Notes: a model not told the origin generated them from the letters alone. A stretch of DNA of 64,000 bases from Epichloe hybrida (GCA_019022495.1 JAFEKR010000002.1:744001-808000), one strand, 5' to 3'. Shown: positions 1 to 11,269, counted from the stretch's first letter. Translations and numbers: made by a program.

Positions 1-942
1 TTTCTTTATCTTTAGCGCCCTTTTCTAGGTCTTTAGCCCTATAATTCAGGGTTTTGGCTACCGTAGATAACTTATCCCTCTGTTTAGCTAGAAGGTCTGC
101 CATTAGAAATTCAAGATTTAGGGCTTCTAAGGGGACCCCTATAGCCCTATTCGTACGCATGCTAAATCGTTGCCTCTTAGCCCACTGAGGTAAGGTTGAT
201 TTTAGGGATTAAAGATATTAATTAACCTGATCTATAGGATTAATTAGGACCCCTAAAATCGATAATCTAGCTAGTAGATTATTAAAGACTGCATTAAAGG
301 CTTCTAAAGTCCCCTTAAATCCATGAAAATTCAGGTTATGAAATTCAGAATATAGGGACCCCCTCTGGATTTTAACGCTATGTGAATATTGCCTAACAAG
401 TAAATTATAGGCTTCTTCAGGTGATTTTTGCTAAGTTATAGCGGCTTGGGGGCCTTCCGTATAACTATCCCTTAGTAACATTAGGATAATAGCTTGGTTA
501 GCGTCCCCTAGCGCCCTAGAAATATCCGGATTATCTAGAAAATTAGGCATGCCTAAAGCTCTAAATTAGATAGCTAGGGCTTGTTTCCATTGATCGAAAT
601 TTTCAGCTCCTTTAAGCTTAGCAGTCTTAGGGAAGCTATAAACCCTCTTATTAAATTCCTTAATAATTGAATTATTAAAGGCAGCTTATACAGAGCTAGA
701 TTCAGGTGCCTTATCTTAAATAGGCTGCTGAATTTGCTGCTAACTAGCGGGCTTAGTAGCTTCCACACCCTCCATAGGTCTATCATTAATAGCTAAAGTC
801 AAGGACTCTAGCTTCTCTATTACTAAATCAATAGCATTTTGTTGTTTAATAACCTGCTCTTTTAGCTGGTTATTTAGAACCTCTTGCGCACTAAGATCAG
901 GGACTGGAGGTCCCTGACCTTGTTGATTAGTAGCTATCTTCT

Positions 943-1134
943 AATTTTATAGAAGGGAAGTCTTCTATTCGTACTGAAAATCCTTTTTATAGAAGGGAAA
1001 AGCTTCTGTATCGCTCGTGCGCTTCCTGTTTTATAGAAGGGAAGTCTTCTGTAACCACAATGATTCCTTTTTTACAGAAGGGAATAGCTTCTATCTCGCG
1101 GGTCCTTCCTGTTTTATAGAAGGGAAGTCTTCTG
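943..1134 (-). repeat. Leader tandem array of Copia-1', five units
   Basis: Five units of about 40 bp, each with the core CCCTTCTATAAAA (read on the minus strand), lie between LTR and gag. The Copia-1 copy at 3540-3817 has seven such units. By unit-flanking sequence this copy lacks two internal ones. Confidence 0.8.
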
Positions 1135-1178
1135 TAACCATACGCAAAGTGCACTAGAAAGAATTTTATAGTGATAGG

Positions 1179-1192
1179 CTAGGCTTATAACC
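1179..1192 (-). other. Primer-binding site of Copia-1' (initiator tRNA-Met half-molecule type)
   Basis: On the minus strand it reads GGTTATAAGCCTAG, directly after the 5' LTR. This fits the complement of the anticodon stem-loop of initiator tRNA-Met allowing one RIP-type G-to-A change, as in Drosophila copia and yeast Ty5. Confidence 0.6.
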
Positions 1193-2008
1193 TTTTGAAA
1201 TGTAAGGAGCTAGTTGCCGGCTGGCAATAGCTGTATAGGTACGGCTCTACGGTCAGGGACTAATAGAGCCACCACGTTAAATATTTAACGTAACGTAACG
1301 GAAGGTTTTGGCAGTTATTAACTAATTAAATTTAATCTAGATGACTTTTACGATATCTTATATACTAATAGAATTGATTTTAGTGACGTTGTATAGGCAA
1401 TGCGGCTATTGGATTAAGAGGCCTAGCTATCTAGCTAGATTAAAAAGATCTTCTTTCTCTTATATACCTACTAACCGTATTGGTAGATCCAGACCGCTAA
1501 AGAGGTCTTATAGGCCACTTTTTATTTTCCGCAAAATTCATTTGTATGTAAAATCCAAAAAATCAACTCACCACTATACAAACTAGCAACCTGTATGCAC
1601 TAAATTTTAGTCCAAAAAATATTCCTACATAAAATAAAAGCCCTATCTTCTAGCTTTAATTTGCTATATGCAAGACTTTTATACAACCTCTAGTTAAAGA
1701 GAAAATCGCTATTAAAGATAGCTATAGGGTAACCTGCTTACGTCACCCTAGCTTACCTAATTACTAGTGGCGCTGCGGTTATGGCTGTGCTTGTAGCCAC
1801 AACGCAATTGAATAATCCACAATTGATAATTGATTTAGATTAGTCATCCACACGGTCGGTCGCAGCTGTTAACAGCTACGACGTAGCTATTGACAGCTAC
1901 CTTCGCGACCGTTGACAGCTGCAGTGCAGCTGTTAGGCTTAAAATGCAAGCTAGTAATAGAAAGGTCCTTTAACTAGAAAGGGCTAAAAATAGGTCTTAT
2001 TTTTAACA
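1193..2008 (-). repeat. 5' LTR of Copia-1' (816 bp)
   Basis: It matches the reverse complement of the LTR at 2665-3481 over its whole length, from the TGTTAAAAATAAG start (minus strand, at 2008) to the end next to the primer-binding site at 1192. It is one base shorter than the 817-bp LTRs of Copia-1. Confidence 0.9.
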
Positions 2009-2664
2009 CTAATTTTACTAATAGATCTATAGTAAATTAGCCTAGAAATATCTAAGTAGTTTTAAAAGCTATTATTAAGGGTAATAACCCTAAGGAAGTA
2101 AATAAAGAAAAAGATAGCTTTCTTACTTAATATAAGCTTAGTTTAGGCTATGTCTAGTAAGGGTTAGAAAAGTCCTATAGCTAATAATTATAACACTAAG
2201 TTACTTTAAGAGTATTAGTTAGGTGCTAAGCTATTTAGGATTACTATCTAAGCTTATATAGGATTTTAGAAGGAATAAGTATTTAATCTTAAACTAGGAT
2301 AAGTAGTAGCTAATTAGGGAGCTAAGATTAATATTATATCTTAGGCGTTTATACTATAGGAAAACATACTAGTCTATGATTTAGGATTTATTAGTTTCTA
2401 AGAGCTATAAATAATTAATACTAATAGATAAAAGAATATAGTTACCTATTTTATATTAATAAAAGTGGTATACTATAGCATTACGCAATTAGTTTAGGCG
2501 GTAATTACCCTAGACTATTAGCCTAAGAACTAGACTATTTTAATTCTAGGTTTGCCCTAGCTTTATAATGTAAGTGTAAGGTTTAATATTAGGAACTCTA
2601 AACTTATAATTAGAGTTAAGGAGCGTGAAGATAAAGTTATTTCTATTAAGGGACCCTTAGTAGC
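2009..2664 (+). pseudogene. Gypsy-A fragment 1: degenerate aspartic protease region
   Basis: This stretch separates the two divergent Copia elements. With TAA/TAG read as RIP-mutated Gln/Trp codons, one plus-strand frame from about 2485 to 2664 reads ...TILILGLP(W)LYNVSVRF..., the typical C-terminal part of a Gypsy/Ty3-type retropepsin (LGxPWL motif). The frame continues without a shift after the Copia-1 insertion if 2665-9823 (element plus one TSD copy) is removed, so this is the 5' part of an older element continued at 9824. The region before 2485 is probably gag/protease but too decayed to assign. Confidence 0.7.
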
Positions 2665-3481
2665 TGTTAAAAATAAGACCTATTTTTAGCCCTTTCTAGT
2701 TAAAGGACCTTTCTATTACTAGCTTGCATTGCAAGCCTAATAGCTGCACTGCAGCTGTTAACAGTCGCGAAGGTGGCTATCAATGGCTACGTCACAGCTG
2801 TTAACAGCTGCGACCGACCGTGTGGATGACTAATCTAAATCAATTGTTAATTGTGAATTATTTAATTGCGTTATGGCTACAAGCGTAGCCATAACCGCAG
2901 CGCCACTAGTAATTAGGTAAGCTAGGGTGACGTAAGCAGGTTACCCTATAGCTATCTTTAACAGCGATTTTCTCTTTAACTAGGGGTTATATAAAAGTCT
3001 TACATATAGCAAATTAAAGCTAGAAGACAGGGCTTTCATTTTATATAGGAATATTTTTTGGACTAAAATTTAGTGCATATGGGTTGCTAGTTTGTATAGT
3101 GGTGAGTTGATTTTTTAGATTTTACATATAAATAAATTTTGCGAAAAATAAAAAGTGGCCTATAAGACCTCTTTAGCGGTCTAGATCCACCGATACGGTT
3201 AGTGAGTATATAAGAGAAAGAAGATCTTTTTAATTTAGCTAGATAGCTAGGCCTCTTAATCTAATAGCCACATTGCCCGTATAACGTCACTAAAATCAAT
3301 TCTATTAGTATATAAGATATTGTAAAAGTTATCTAGATTGAATTTAATTAGTTAATAACTGCCGAAACCTTCCGTTACATTACGTTAAATATTTAACGTG
3401 GTGGCTCTATTAGTCCCTAACTGTAGAAGCTACACTTATATAGCTATTACTAGCTAGTAACTAGCTCCCTACATTTTAATA
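2665..3481 (+). repeat. 5' LTR of Copia-1 (817 bp)
   Basis: It starts TGTTAAAAATAAG and ends ...TTTTAATA, probably TG...CA before RIP changed the final CA to TA. It pairs with 9002-9818, of identical length. The primer-binding site follows with no gap. Confidence 0.93.
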
Positions 3482-3495
3482 GGTTATAAGCCTAG
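3482..3495 (+). other. Primer-binding site of Copia-1 (half-tRNA initiator Met type)
   Basis: GGTTATAAGCCTAG starts at the first base after the 5' LTR. It is complementary, allowing a RIP-type G-to-A change, to the anticodon stem-loop region of initiator tRNA-Met. Priming from an internal tRNA cut site is known for Drosophila copia and yeast Ty5. Confidence 0.62.
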
Positions 3496-3539
3496 TCTAT
3501 TACTATAAAATTCTTTCTAGTGCACTTTACGTACGGTTA

Positions 3540-3817
3540 CAGAAGACTTCCCTTCTATAAAATAGGAAGAACCTGCGAGATAGAAGCTATTCCCTTCTAT
3601 AAAAAAGGAATCATTATGGTTACAGAAGACTTCCCTTCTATAAAACAGGAAGCGCACGAGCGATACAGAAGCTTTCCCTTCTATAAAAAGGAAGTTTAGT
3701 AAGAATAAAAGCTTTTCCCTTCTATAAAAAAGGAAACTCAGCGCGGATAGAAGTTTTTCCCTTCTATAAAAAGGATTTTCAGTATAAATAGAAGACTTCC
3801 CTTCTATAAAATTAGAA
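3540..3817 (+). repeat. Copia-1 leader tandem array, seven units
   Basis: Seven imperfect units of about 40 bp occur between the primer-binding site and gag. Each carries GAAG(N)TTCCCTTCTATAAAA followed by AGGAA, so each holds a TATA-like CTATAAAA core and short GAAG/CTTC symmetry. Position in the leader suggests a promoter, enhancer or RNA-structure role for the retrotransposon. That role is inference. Confidence 0.85.
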
Positions 3818-3889
3818 GATAGCTACTAATTAACAAGGTTAGGGACCTCTAGTCCCTAATCTTAGTGCGCAAGAGGTTCTAAATAACTA

Positions 3890-6800
3890 GCTAAAAGAGC
3901 AGGTTATTAAATAACAAAATACTATCAATCTAGTAATACAGAAGCTAGAGTCCTTAACTTTAGCTATTAATAATAGACCTATGGAGGGTGTGGAAGCTAC
4001 TAAGCCCGCTACTTAGTAGTAAATTCAGCAGCCTATTTAAGATAAGGCACCTGAATCTAGCTCTGTACAAGCTGCCTTTAATAATTTAATTATTAAGGAA
4101 TTTAATAAGAGAGTTTATAGCTTCCCTAAGACTGCTAAGCTTAAAGGAGCTGAAAATTTCGATTAATGGAAACAAGCCCTAGCTATCTAATTTAGAGCTT
4201 TAGGCATGCCTAATTTTCTAGATAATCCGGATATTTCTAGGGCGCTAGGGGACGCTAACTAAGCTATTATCCTAATGTTACTAAGGGATAGTTATACGGA
4301 AGGCCCCTAAGCCACTATAACTTAGCAAAAATCACTTAAAGAAGCCTATAATTTACTTATATGGCAGTATTCACATAGCGTTGAAATCCAGAGGGGGTCC
4401 CTATATTCTGAATTTCATAACCTAAACTTTCATGGATTTAAGGGGACTTTAGAAGCCTTTAATATAGTCTTTAATAATCTACTAGCTAGATTATTGATTT
4501 TAGGGGTCCTAATTAATCCTATAGATTAGGTTAATTAATATCTTCAATCCCTAAAATCAACCTTCCCTTAGTGGGCTAAGAGGCAATGATTTAGCATGCG
4601 TACGAATAGGGCTATAGAGGTCCCCCTAGAAGCCCTAAATCTTGAATTCCTAATGGCAGACCTTCTAGCTAAACAGAGGGATAAGTTATCTACGGTAGCT
4701 AAAGCCCTAAATTATAGGGCTAAAGACCTAGAAAAGGGCGCTAAAGATAAAGAAAAGGCCCCTAAAGGTTAGAAGAAGAAGAAAGAAGGCTTTAAAGAAA
4801 ATAAGGGCTCTTCTAATTCTAATAAGAAGAAAAAGAAGTAAAAGGGTTAAAAATCAGATAAAAAGGATACTAAAGAACTTACAGAGGGTTCTTTTATGCT
4901 AGGAAATTACAACCTTTCTAACGGAGCACTTAATCCGTATAAGAAACCTAGTAATTACAAGTCTAGTGATAAGAGCTCTAGCAATAGTAGCTCTAATTCT
5001 AGCTCTAGTGATTCGGATAATGAAAAACAAGAAATTAATACCTTAAATGGTTTTAATTATTATAGTAAAGACATAAAAAAGGCCCTATTATATAATATAG
5101 GTTTAACTATACATATAGTTAATTCTAGGGAGGTCTTTAGGGATTATACCCCTTTTAAGAAGGGGGAATCTAACCCTATTATAACTAGTGGTGGCCTTAT
5201 TTATCCTAAGGGTCACGGTAGTGCTGTTTTTGAGGTCTTATATTAAAAGAAACCTAATAAATATAGGACCTTAGTGCTAAAGGATGCTCTATATTTTCCT
5301 TAGCTTAATGTTAATATAGTTAGTGGCCTTATTCACTATATATCTAGCGGTTGCTTTATAAAAAACTATCTTTATCTTAAAGATAGGTCTTATATTGCTG
5401 CCCTAGATATAGAAAAACATGGTTTTTTCTTTCACGTTAAAAACCAATTTACACTAACGTTACATAAAGGGCCCTATAAAAAATCTTATTATATCCGACC
5501 TTTTACCTATGCTAGCTTTAGGGGTCATAGCTATCCGATTAGCTACCCTATAGAGGTTCAAATTCCCTCTAAAAAGCTAGATTAGGCTTCTGATTTAGAC
5601 GAAATCGCTAAAATCAACGAAGATAATGATATTAAAGAAGTCGTACAGGATAATTTAGGGGATTTAGTCCCTTCTCTAACGCCTATAGCCCTAGGTTAGG
5701 TCCCTTATAAATCTAAAGAAATAGATTTAGGGGTGTTAGAGGGCCTTAGTAGAGGAAAAAGGTCCCTAATACCTCCCTAAGAGGCCTGTGATTCTTAAGG
5801 GGCCTAGCAGGGGACTAACGGAGAGGGCCCTAATCTAGACCTAAATCTAGACCCTAATTCAGGCCCTAAAGACCTTTAATATCAAAAGTTACTAGAACTA
5901 GCTAGCCTATGGCATGTACAATTAGGGCACCTAGGGCTTCCTTTACTAAAGAAAACAAGCCTTATAACTAAAGGAATCCCTGATTTTTCTAAAATTAAGG
6001 ATAAAGACTTTAAATATATAGCTTATAATTAATCTAAGGCAGTTAGAAGACCTAGGAAATTAGCTATCCCTAACCCCCCTAGAGCTCTAGATTAAATAAA
6101 GGGGGATACGCTAAAAATTAGCCCTATACCGTATAATAAACAGTTAATTTGCTTATTTCTAGTTAATCAAAAAACTAGATATAAGTAGGTGTTCTTATTA
6201 CCTAATAAGGAAGGCCTAACTGTTTATAAGGCTATTAAGGGCTTCTTTAGAGGGCTTAAAAATTAACTAGGTTAATATCCTAGGCACCTTCACTTTAATG
6301 GGGGCTAAGAAATCAATTCTAGTTATTAAACTTAGTTAAATTCTAAAGGGATTAAATTTACAACTTCTAGTCCCTATATTTATAAGCAAAATGGATTAGC
6401 AGAGCGTTTAATTCGTACTATTCTAGATTAATTAAGGGCTACTATCTAGTGGGCAAAATTACCTTTATATCTATGGTGTTTTGTATTACCTGCAGTTGTT
6501 AACCTAGTTAATATAACTGCTAATACCACTAAGGATAAAAGCCCTAAACAACTGCTAGCTAGGGAGCTAAATCAGCCCTGTATAACTAATATTAGCAGTA
6601 TTAGAGCCATAGGATCTTACTGTAAGATTCTAATCCCCCTAGAAAAACGACCTAAAGCCTAGAAGTTAGTAGCTAGGACTATCCCTAGAAGGTTATTAGC
6701 TACACTAGGTTCTAACACCTATCTAGTGTACATCCCCTCTAAAAGGCTAGTTACAAAGACTAGCTTTATTAAGATTATAGAGCCTATAGGTCCTGTCTCT

Positions 6801-8820
6801 AAAGGATTACCTAGGCTTTCTATAGGGGATAACCCTTTAGAGGGGGAAAATAATTTAGAAAATTAAGTTCTAAATTAAGGTTTAAAGGATTACCCTATAG
6901 ATAATATAGGAGGTCCCCCTATAGGTTAAGAAAGACACCCTATAGGGCTTGTATAACCCCCTAAGGAACCGATTCCAGAGGCCTTAGAGGAGGCCACGCC
7001 CGTAACTTCACTAGGAAATCAGATTTTGACTCCGGACCTTAATTTTAACAAAATTACTAACTTCAACCCTAATATTAACCCTATAGATGTTAATATTAGT
7101 TCCCCTTTTTCTCTAGATTTTATAAAAGAAATCTGCTTTAAGGTATAGGAGAAGCTAAAGGAAAACAACCCTAATAGCCCTAAACCTAAGACCTAGAAGC
7201 AAGCTATATCTAGCCCTAAAAGGGATAAATAAATAGAAGCTACGTACAAGGAATACGAATAGCTTCTAAGGCTAGTACTTTTAAATTTATAGGGAAAGAA
7301 TAAGTACCTAAGGGCCAAAAAGTACTAAAGAATAGGCTTGTTTATAAGCTTAAAAAGGATAAAGAAAATAATCCTTTAAAATACAAGGCCTAACTCATTG
7401 CTAAGGGATTTATGCAAATCAAAGGTCTAGATTATCTAGAGACCTTTGCAGCTATAAGCATTTCCCCTAGCTAGAGGATTTTACTAGCCCTAGTGGCTTA
7501 GAATAACTAGGAAATCAAATAGGTCAATTTTATAGGAGCTTTTCTTAATAGTAAGCTATAATAATAGATTTATATGGTTATTCTAGACGGATTTATTGAA
7601 TTCCTTAAAGCAAATCCTAAATTAGCTAAATTAGCTAAAAGTTTTAGCTATAAACCTTCTAAAGATTAAGTAATTTTATTACAGAAATCTTTATATAGCC
7701 TAAAACAAAGCTTAAGGGAATGGCAATAAGCACTAATTACAGTGCTAAAGTCCCTAGGATTTAGCCCTCTAATTTCTAACCTAGCTATATTCTATAATTC
7801 CTTCACTAAAACCTTTATTATTACATATATAAATAATTATCTTCTAATTAGACCGGATTTACGTTATATCTAAAGACTTAAAAAGGAACTTCATAAAGTC
7901 TATTTAATAGAAGATAGGGGGCTAGCTAAATTCTTCTTAGGGGTTTAAATCGTATGAGATAGACCTAATAGGGTCCTGAAAATTCATTAATCTTAGTATA
8001 TCTTAGAGGCTTTAAATCGATTTAATATGCTAGATAGTAAGCCTATTAGCATACCTCTTTAGCTAGGCGTTTTAGCTACGCAGACCACTAAGCTTTTAAT
8101 AGCTAGCAAAATTAAGCTTTATTAGTGTATTATAGGGACTATAATGTACCTAATGTTACTTATAAGGCCAGACATGGCCTTTACACTTTAGTGGCTATTT
8201 ATAGCACTAGCTAGGCCCTATATAAAGTACCTAAAAGCAGCGAAAAACCTGCTTAGGTACCTATTAGGGACTAAATTCCTTGCTATAATTTATAGGGGAG
8301 ACCCTAAAGGTATAGCTAGCAAAAGCCTAATAGGTTATTGTGATAGTGATTTTGTAAGGGATAAAAAGACCTCTAAATTAACCTATGCTTATTTATTTAA
8401 GCTAGCTAGCGGACCTATTAGCTAGAAATTAAAGAAAGCTAGTACAATAGCTCTATTAATATTAGAAGCTAAAGCTAACGCTATCTACGAGATCTTCCAG
8501 GAGCTACAGTGGCTTTAAGGCTTATTTAAGGAGCTAAAAACCCCTATTTCTCCCCCTATCCAGATATATTGCGATAATTAAGGCGCTATAACCACTGCCT
8601 ATAACCCTGCCTTACATAGCCGTATAAAGCATACCTTACTAAAGTTTAACTATATTAGGCAACAGGTTTTAGAGGGTTTAGCTAAGATTAAATATCTAGA
8701 TATGAAGTTAATGCTTGTAAATAGCCTAACGAAACCGTTATCTAGGCCTCTTTATTAGGCTTTTATTAGGCTCTTAGGGCTTAATAATCACTAAAAACTA
8801 ATAACTAAATCCCTTTAACA
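3890..8820 (+). pseudogene. Copia-1 gag-pol remnant
   Basis: Domains can be read through stop codons in shifting frames. Gag lies at about 3,890-4,860. A 116-codon open piece at 4,896-5,246 covers the protease start, where the active-site D-T/S-G triplet reads N-I-G. GAG-pre-integrase and integrase lie at about 5,880-6,800, including LWHVQLGHLGL and QNGLAERLIRTI. Reverse transcriptase lies at about 7,200-8,050, with the YVDD-type box read as YINN. RNase H and the C-terminal tail lie at about 8,090-8,800. Asp-to-Asn changes at the protease, integrase and RT catalytic positions fit G-to-A RIP. Downstream of 8,820 is a short 3' UTR. Confidence 0.88.
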
Positions 8821-8990
8821 GGGAACCAAAAACAACGCTAAAAAGGGAGCTATATTTAACAATAGCTAGGAATTTAAAAGGGGGGTCTTTTATCTTTTCC
8901 TGTTTTTCCCTTTTATTTGTTTTTATCTAAAAGTTCTTGTTTACCCTATATCACTTTATACGCTTTTAATTAGCTTATATGTAATTCTTT

Positions 8991-9001
8991 TATAGAGGGG
9001 G
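8991..9001 (+). other. Polypurine tract of Copia-1
   Basis: TATAGAGGGGG lies directly against the 3' LTR, the usual site of plus-strand DNA priming. Confidence 0.75.
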
Positions 9002-9818
9002 TGTTAAAAATAAGACCTATTTTTAGCCCTTTCTAGTTAAAGGACCTTTCTATTACTAGCTTGTATTATAAGCCTAATAGCTACACTGTAGCTATTAATA
9101 GTTGCGAAGGTGGCTATTAATGGCTACGTCGTAGCTGTTAACAGCTGCGACTAACCGTGTAAATAACTAATCTAAATCAATTGTTAATTGTGAATTATTT
9201 AATTGCGTTATGGCTATAAGCGTAGCCATAACCGCAGCGCCACTAGTAATTAGGTAAGCTAGGGTGACGTAAGCAGGTTACCCTATAGCTATCTTTAACA
9301 GCGATTTTCTCTTTAACTAGAGGTCGTATAAAAGTCTTATATATAGCAAATTAAAGCTAGAAGATAGGGCTTTTATTTTATATAGGAATATTTTTTAGAC
9401 TAAAATTTAGTGCATATAGGTTGCTAGTTTATATAGTGGTGAGTTGATTTTTTGGATTTTATATACAAATGAATTTTGCGGAAAATAAAAAGTAGCCTAT
9501 AAGACCTCTTTAGCGGTCCAGATCCACTAATATAGTTAGTAAGTATATAAGAGAAAGAAGATCTTTTTAATCTAGCTAGATAGCTAGGCCTCTTAATCTA
9601 ACAGCCGCATTGCCTGTATAACGTCACTAAAATCAATTCTATTGGTATATAAGATATCATAAAAGTCATCTAGATTAAATTTAATTAGTTAATAACTGCC
9701 GAAACCTTCCGTTACGTTACGTTGAATATTCAACGTGGTGGCTCTATTGGTCCCTGACCGTAGAAGCTACACTTGTACAGCTGTTGCCAGCTAGCAACTA
9801 GCTCCCTACATTTCAATA
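9002..9818 (+). repeat. 3' LTR of Copia-1 (817 bp)
   Basis: Same length and ends as the 5' LTR, with scattered transition differences. It is followed by the TSD GTAGC at 9819-9823. Confidence 0.93.
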
Positions 9819-10272
9819 GTAGCTTTATCTAATTAATAGAAAGTAATGCTTTATCTAGCTAAGCTTATAATCCTAGAGAAGTACATAGGTTAGGATAATA
9901 TTAACTTATCCCTAGATAATGCCTTATTAGGATCTAAGGATAAGGAGAAGGATAATTTAGATAATTTAGAAAACTAAGTTACCTAATATAACCTAGTTAA
10001 GTTAAAAAACTAAATCTAATAGCCTAGAATAAATATAGGAGTAAGTAACTTTATAAGCTCCCTTTTATTTATTTCTAGGTTAAACCCTTAGTGTGGTTTT
10101 CTAGCTATGCGCCTTGGATTACCTGCCTTATTTTAGTGCAAACGAATTTTTAGCTTATAAATTAACTTAGTCTCTATGTATTCCTATTAGAAGTGAATTT
10201 ACTTAAAGGGAGAGAATATACTATAGAATTAAGGGTTAATAATAATAATAGGAAAATGTTTTAATAGATAAA

Positions 10273-10441
10273 TGTCATGGTCTAGCCCATAGGGCTAATT
10301 GCGGGTGCCTGCGTCACCATGTGGGTTTGACCCCAATTCCATTGCGCTATAGCAACAAAAGAATACGCATTGTACAAGTCCCTGTAACTTGTGCAATTAA
10401 CACCTATATTGCTAGGTCTAGGCAAAGCCTAGAACATCACA
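10273..10441. repeat. Left terminal repeat of the TRIM-like element
   Basis: 169 bp, equal in length to 10630-10798. The few differences are nearly all transitions. Confidence 0.8.
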
Positions 10442-10629
10442 TAGGCCCTTTCCCTAGGTGATCTTCTTCCTATTAACCCCTTGTAAGCTAGCAATACCGC
10501 GCATCCCCTAGGGACCCTCTCTATCCCTATAAGCCTAGGAAGAACCCCATTGTGGCTGCCCTATAGTGCACCTTTTTTTTTTGTACACGCAGCTGGTTTG
10601 AACCTATGACCTTAGGTGACTTGTACAAA

Positions 10630-10798
10630 TGTCATGGTCTAGCCCATAGGGCTAATCGCGGGTGCCTGCGCCACCATGTGGGTTTGACCCCAATTCCTTT
10701 GCGCTATAGCAACAAAAGAATACGCATTGTACAAGTCCCTGTAACTTGTGCAATTGACACCTATATTGCTAGGTCTAGGCAAAGCCTAGAACATCACA
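10630..10798. repeat. Right terminal repeat of the TRIM-like element
   Basis: 169 bp, a direct copy of 10273-10441. A small ORF at 10,606-10,809 crosses it and is not considered a gene. Confidence 0.8.
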
Positions 10799-11269
10799 AT
10801 AAAGGATAATTAGCTAGGGCTAGTTACTCTAGATTCTCTGTTATTCCTATTTCTAACTAAGCAAAAAGTATAGAGAAAGGAAACTAACTAGGAAACCCTA
10901 ATTAAAACAGTGTTATTATGGTTTAAGGGTTATAAAGTAATCTTAGGCCCTCTTATCCTAAAGTCTATAGTAGAAGAAGTTATGCAAATGTTTTATACAT
11001 ATAGAGACCTAAATGCCTTATTAATTACTAATATCCTTACTACTAACCTTTACGTGCACGTACCTTAGCTAAAAGAGAATGTAAAGCCCTAGGCATAATC
11101 CCTAAAGTAAAGATAATTAAAGCCTTAGAAGTATTAGCTAAATTAGTTAGTAACTAAAGGAATTAAGTTAGGGATATATAAGTACACTATAGCTGCTAAT
11201 AGAAAGATATCTAATTAGTATGCAAAACCTATGCTAGTACTAAAGGATAAGTCTAACCCGTAGGCTAAG

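Larger units (their letters stand above)
1..2008 (-). mobile_element. Copia-1' : 5' part of a Ty1/Copia LTR retrotransposon, cut by the window edge
   Basis: The sequence is the reverse complement of the 5' part of the Copia-1 element at 2665-9818: LTR, primer-binding site, leader repeat array and gag region occur in mirrored order. Its 5' LTR is 1193-2008 and gag remnants run from about 930 down to base 1, so the rest of the element lies left of the window. Many TAA/TAG codons and C-to-T / G-to-A differences from Copia-1 indicate RIP inactivation. The right flank (2009 onward) is Gypsy-A DNA. No TSD can be tested because the other end is missing. Confidence 0.9.
2665..9818 (+). mobile_element. 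Copia-1: full-length Ty1/Copia LTR retrotransposon, RIP-inactivated
   Basis: The element is 7,154 bp with two 817-bp LTRs, flanked by the 5-bp TSD GTAGC at 2660-2664 and 9819-9823. Just inside the 5' LTR is a half-tRNA-Met type primer-binding site, and just before the 3' LTR a polypurine tract. The interior shows gag, protease, integrase, reverse transcriptase and RNase H in that order, which is the Copia order. Every coding domain is broken by TAA/TAG codons arising from C-to-T or G-to-A changes, so the copy is dead. It sits inside the Gypsy-A reading frame. Confidence 0.95.
10273..10798. mobile_element. TRIM-like miniature LTR retroelement (526 bp)
   Basis: Two 169-bp direct repeats, 10273-10441 and 10630-10798, start TGTCATGG and end ACATCACA. 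They flank a 188-bp interior with no coding capacity. The whole is bracketed by the 5-bp direct repeat ATAAA (10268-10272 and 10799-10803). TG...CA ends, equal terminal repeats and a 5-bp TSD fit a terminal-repeat retrotransposon in miniature. The repeats contain a tRNA B-box-like string (GGTTTGACCCC), and the interior has TGGTTTGAACC, which resembles a minus-strand tRNA T arm. Orientation is not resolved. A tRNA-derived SINE was considered, but it would not explain the paired repeats inside one TSD. Confidence 0.75.
9824..11269 (+). pseudogene. Gypsy-A fragment 2 (region between protease and RT), hosting a miniature LTR element
   Basis: The plus-strand frame of the Gypsy-A protease fragment continues here after the Copia-1 insertion, with TAA/TAG as the only stops in the first 200 bases. 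A TRIM-like insertion occupies 10,273-10,798. Between about 10,900 and 11,264 the same strand reads a basic, RIP-broken polypeptide I cannot assign to a domain. The fragment ends at the CTAAG target site (11265-11269), where Chromovirus-B was inserted. Recognisable RT resumes at 37,702. Confidence 0.55.

Noticed and set aside
1341..1586. 81-codon ORF
   Set aside because: Lies inside the Copia-1' LTR on the strand opposite the element; chance frame.
10273..10441. tRNA gene or tRNA-derived SINE
   Set aside because: Only a B-box-like string is convincing. No cloverleaf can be folded by eye, and the paired repeats inside one TSD fit an LTR miniature better.
10606..10809. 67-codon ORF
   Set aside because: It spans the right terminal repeat of the TRIM-like element; no coding signature.
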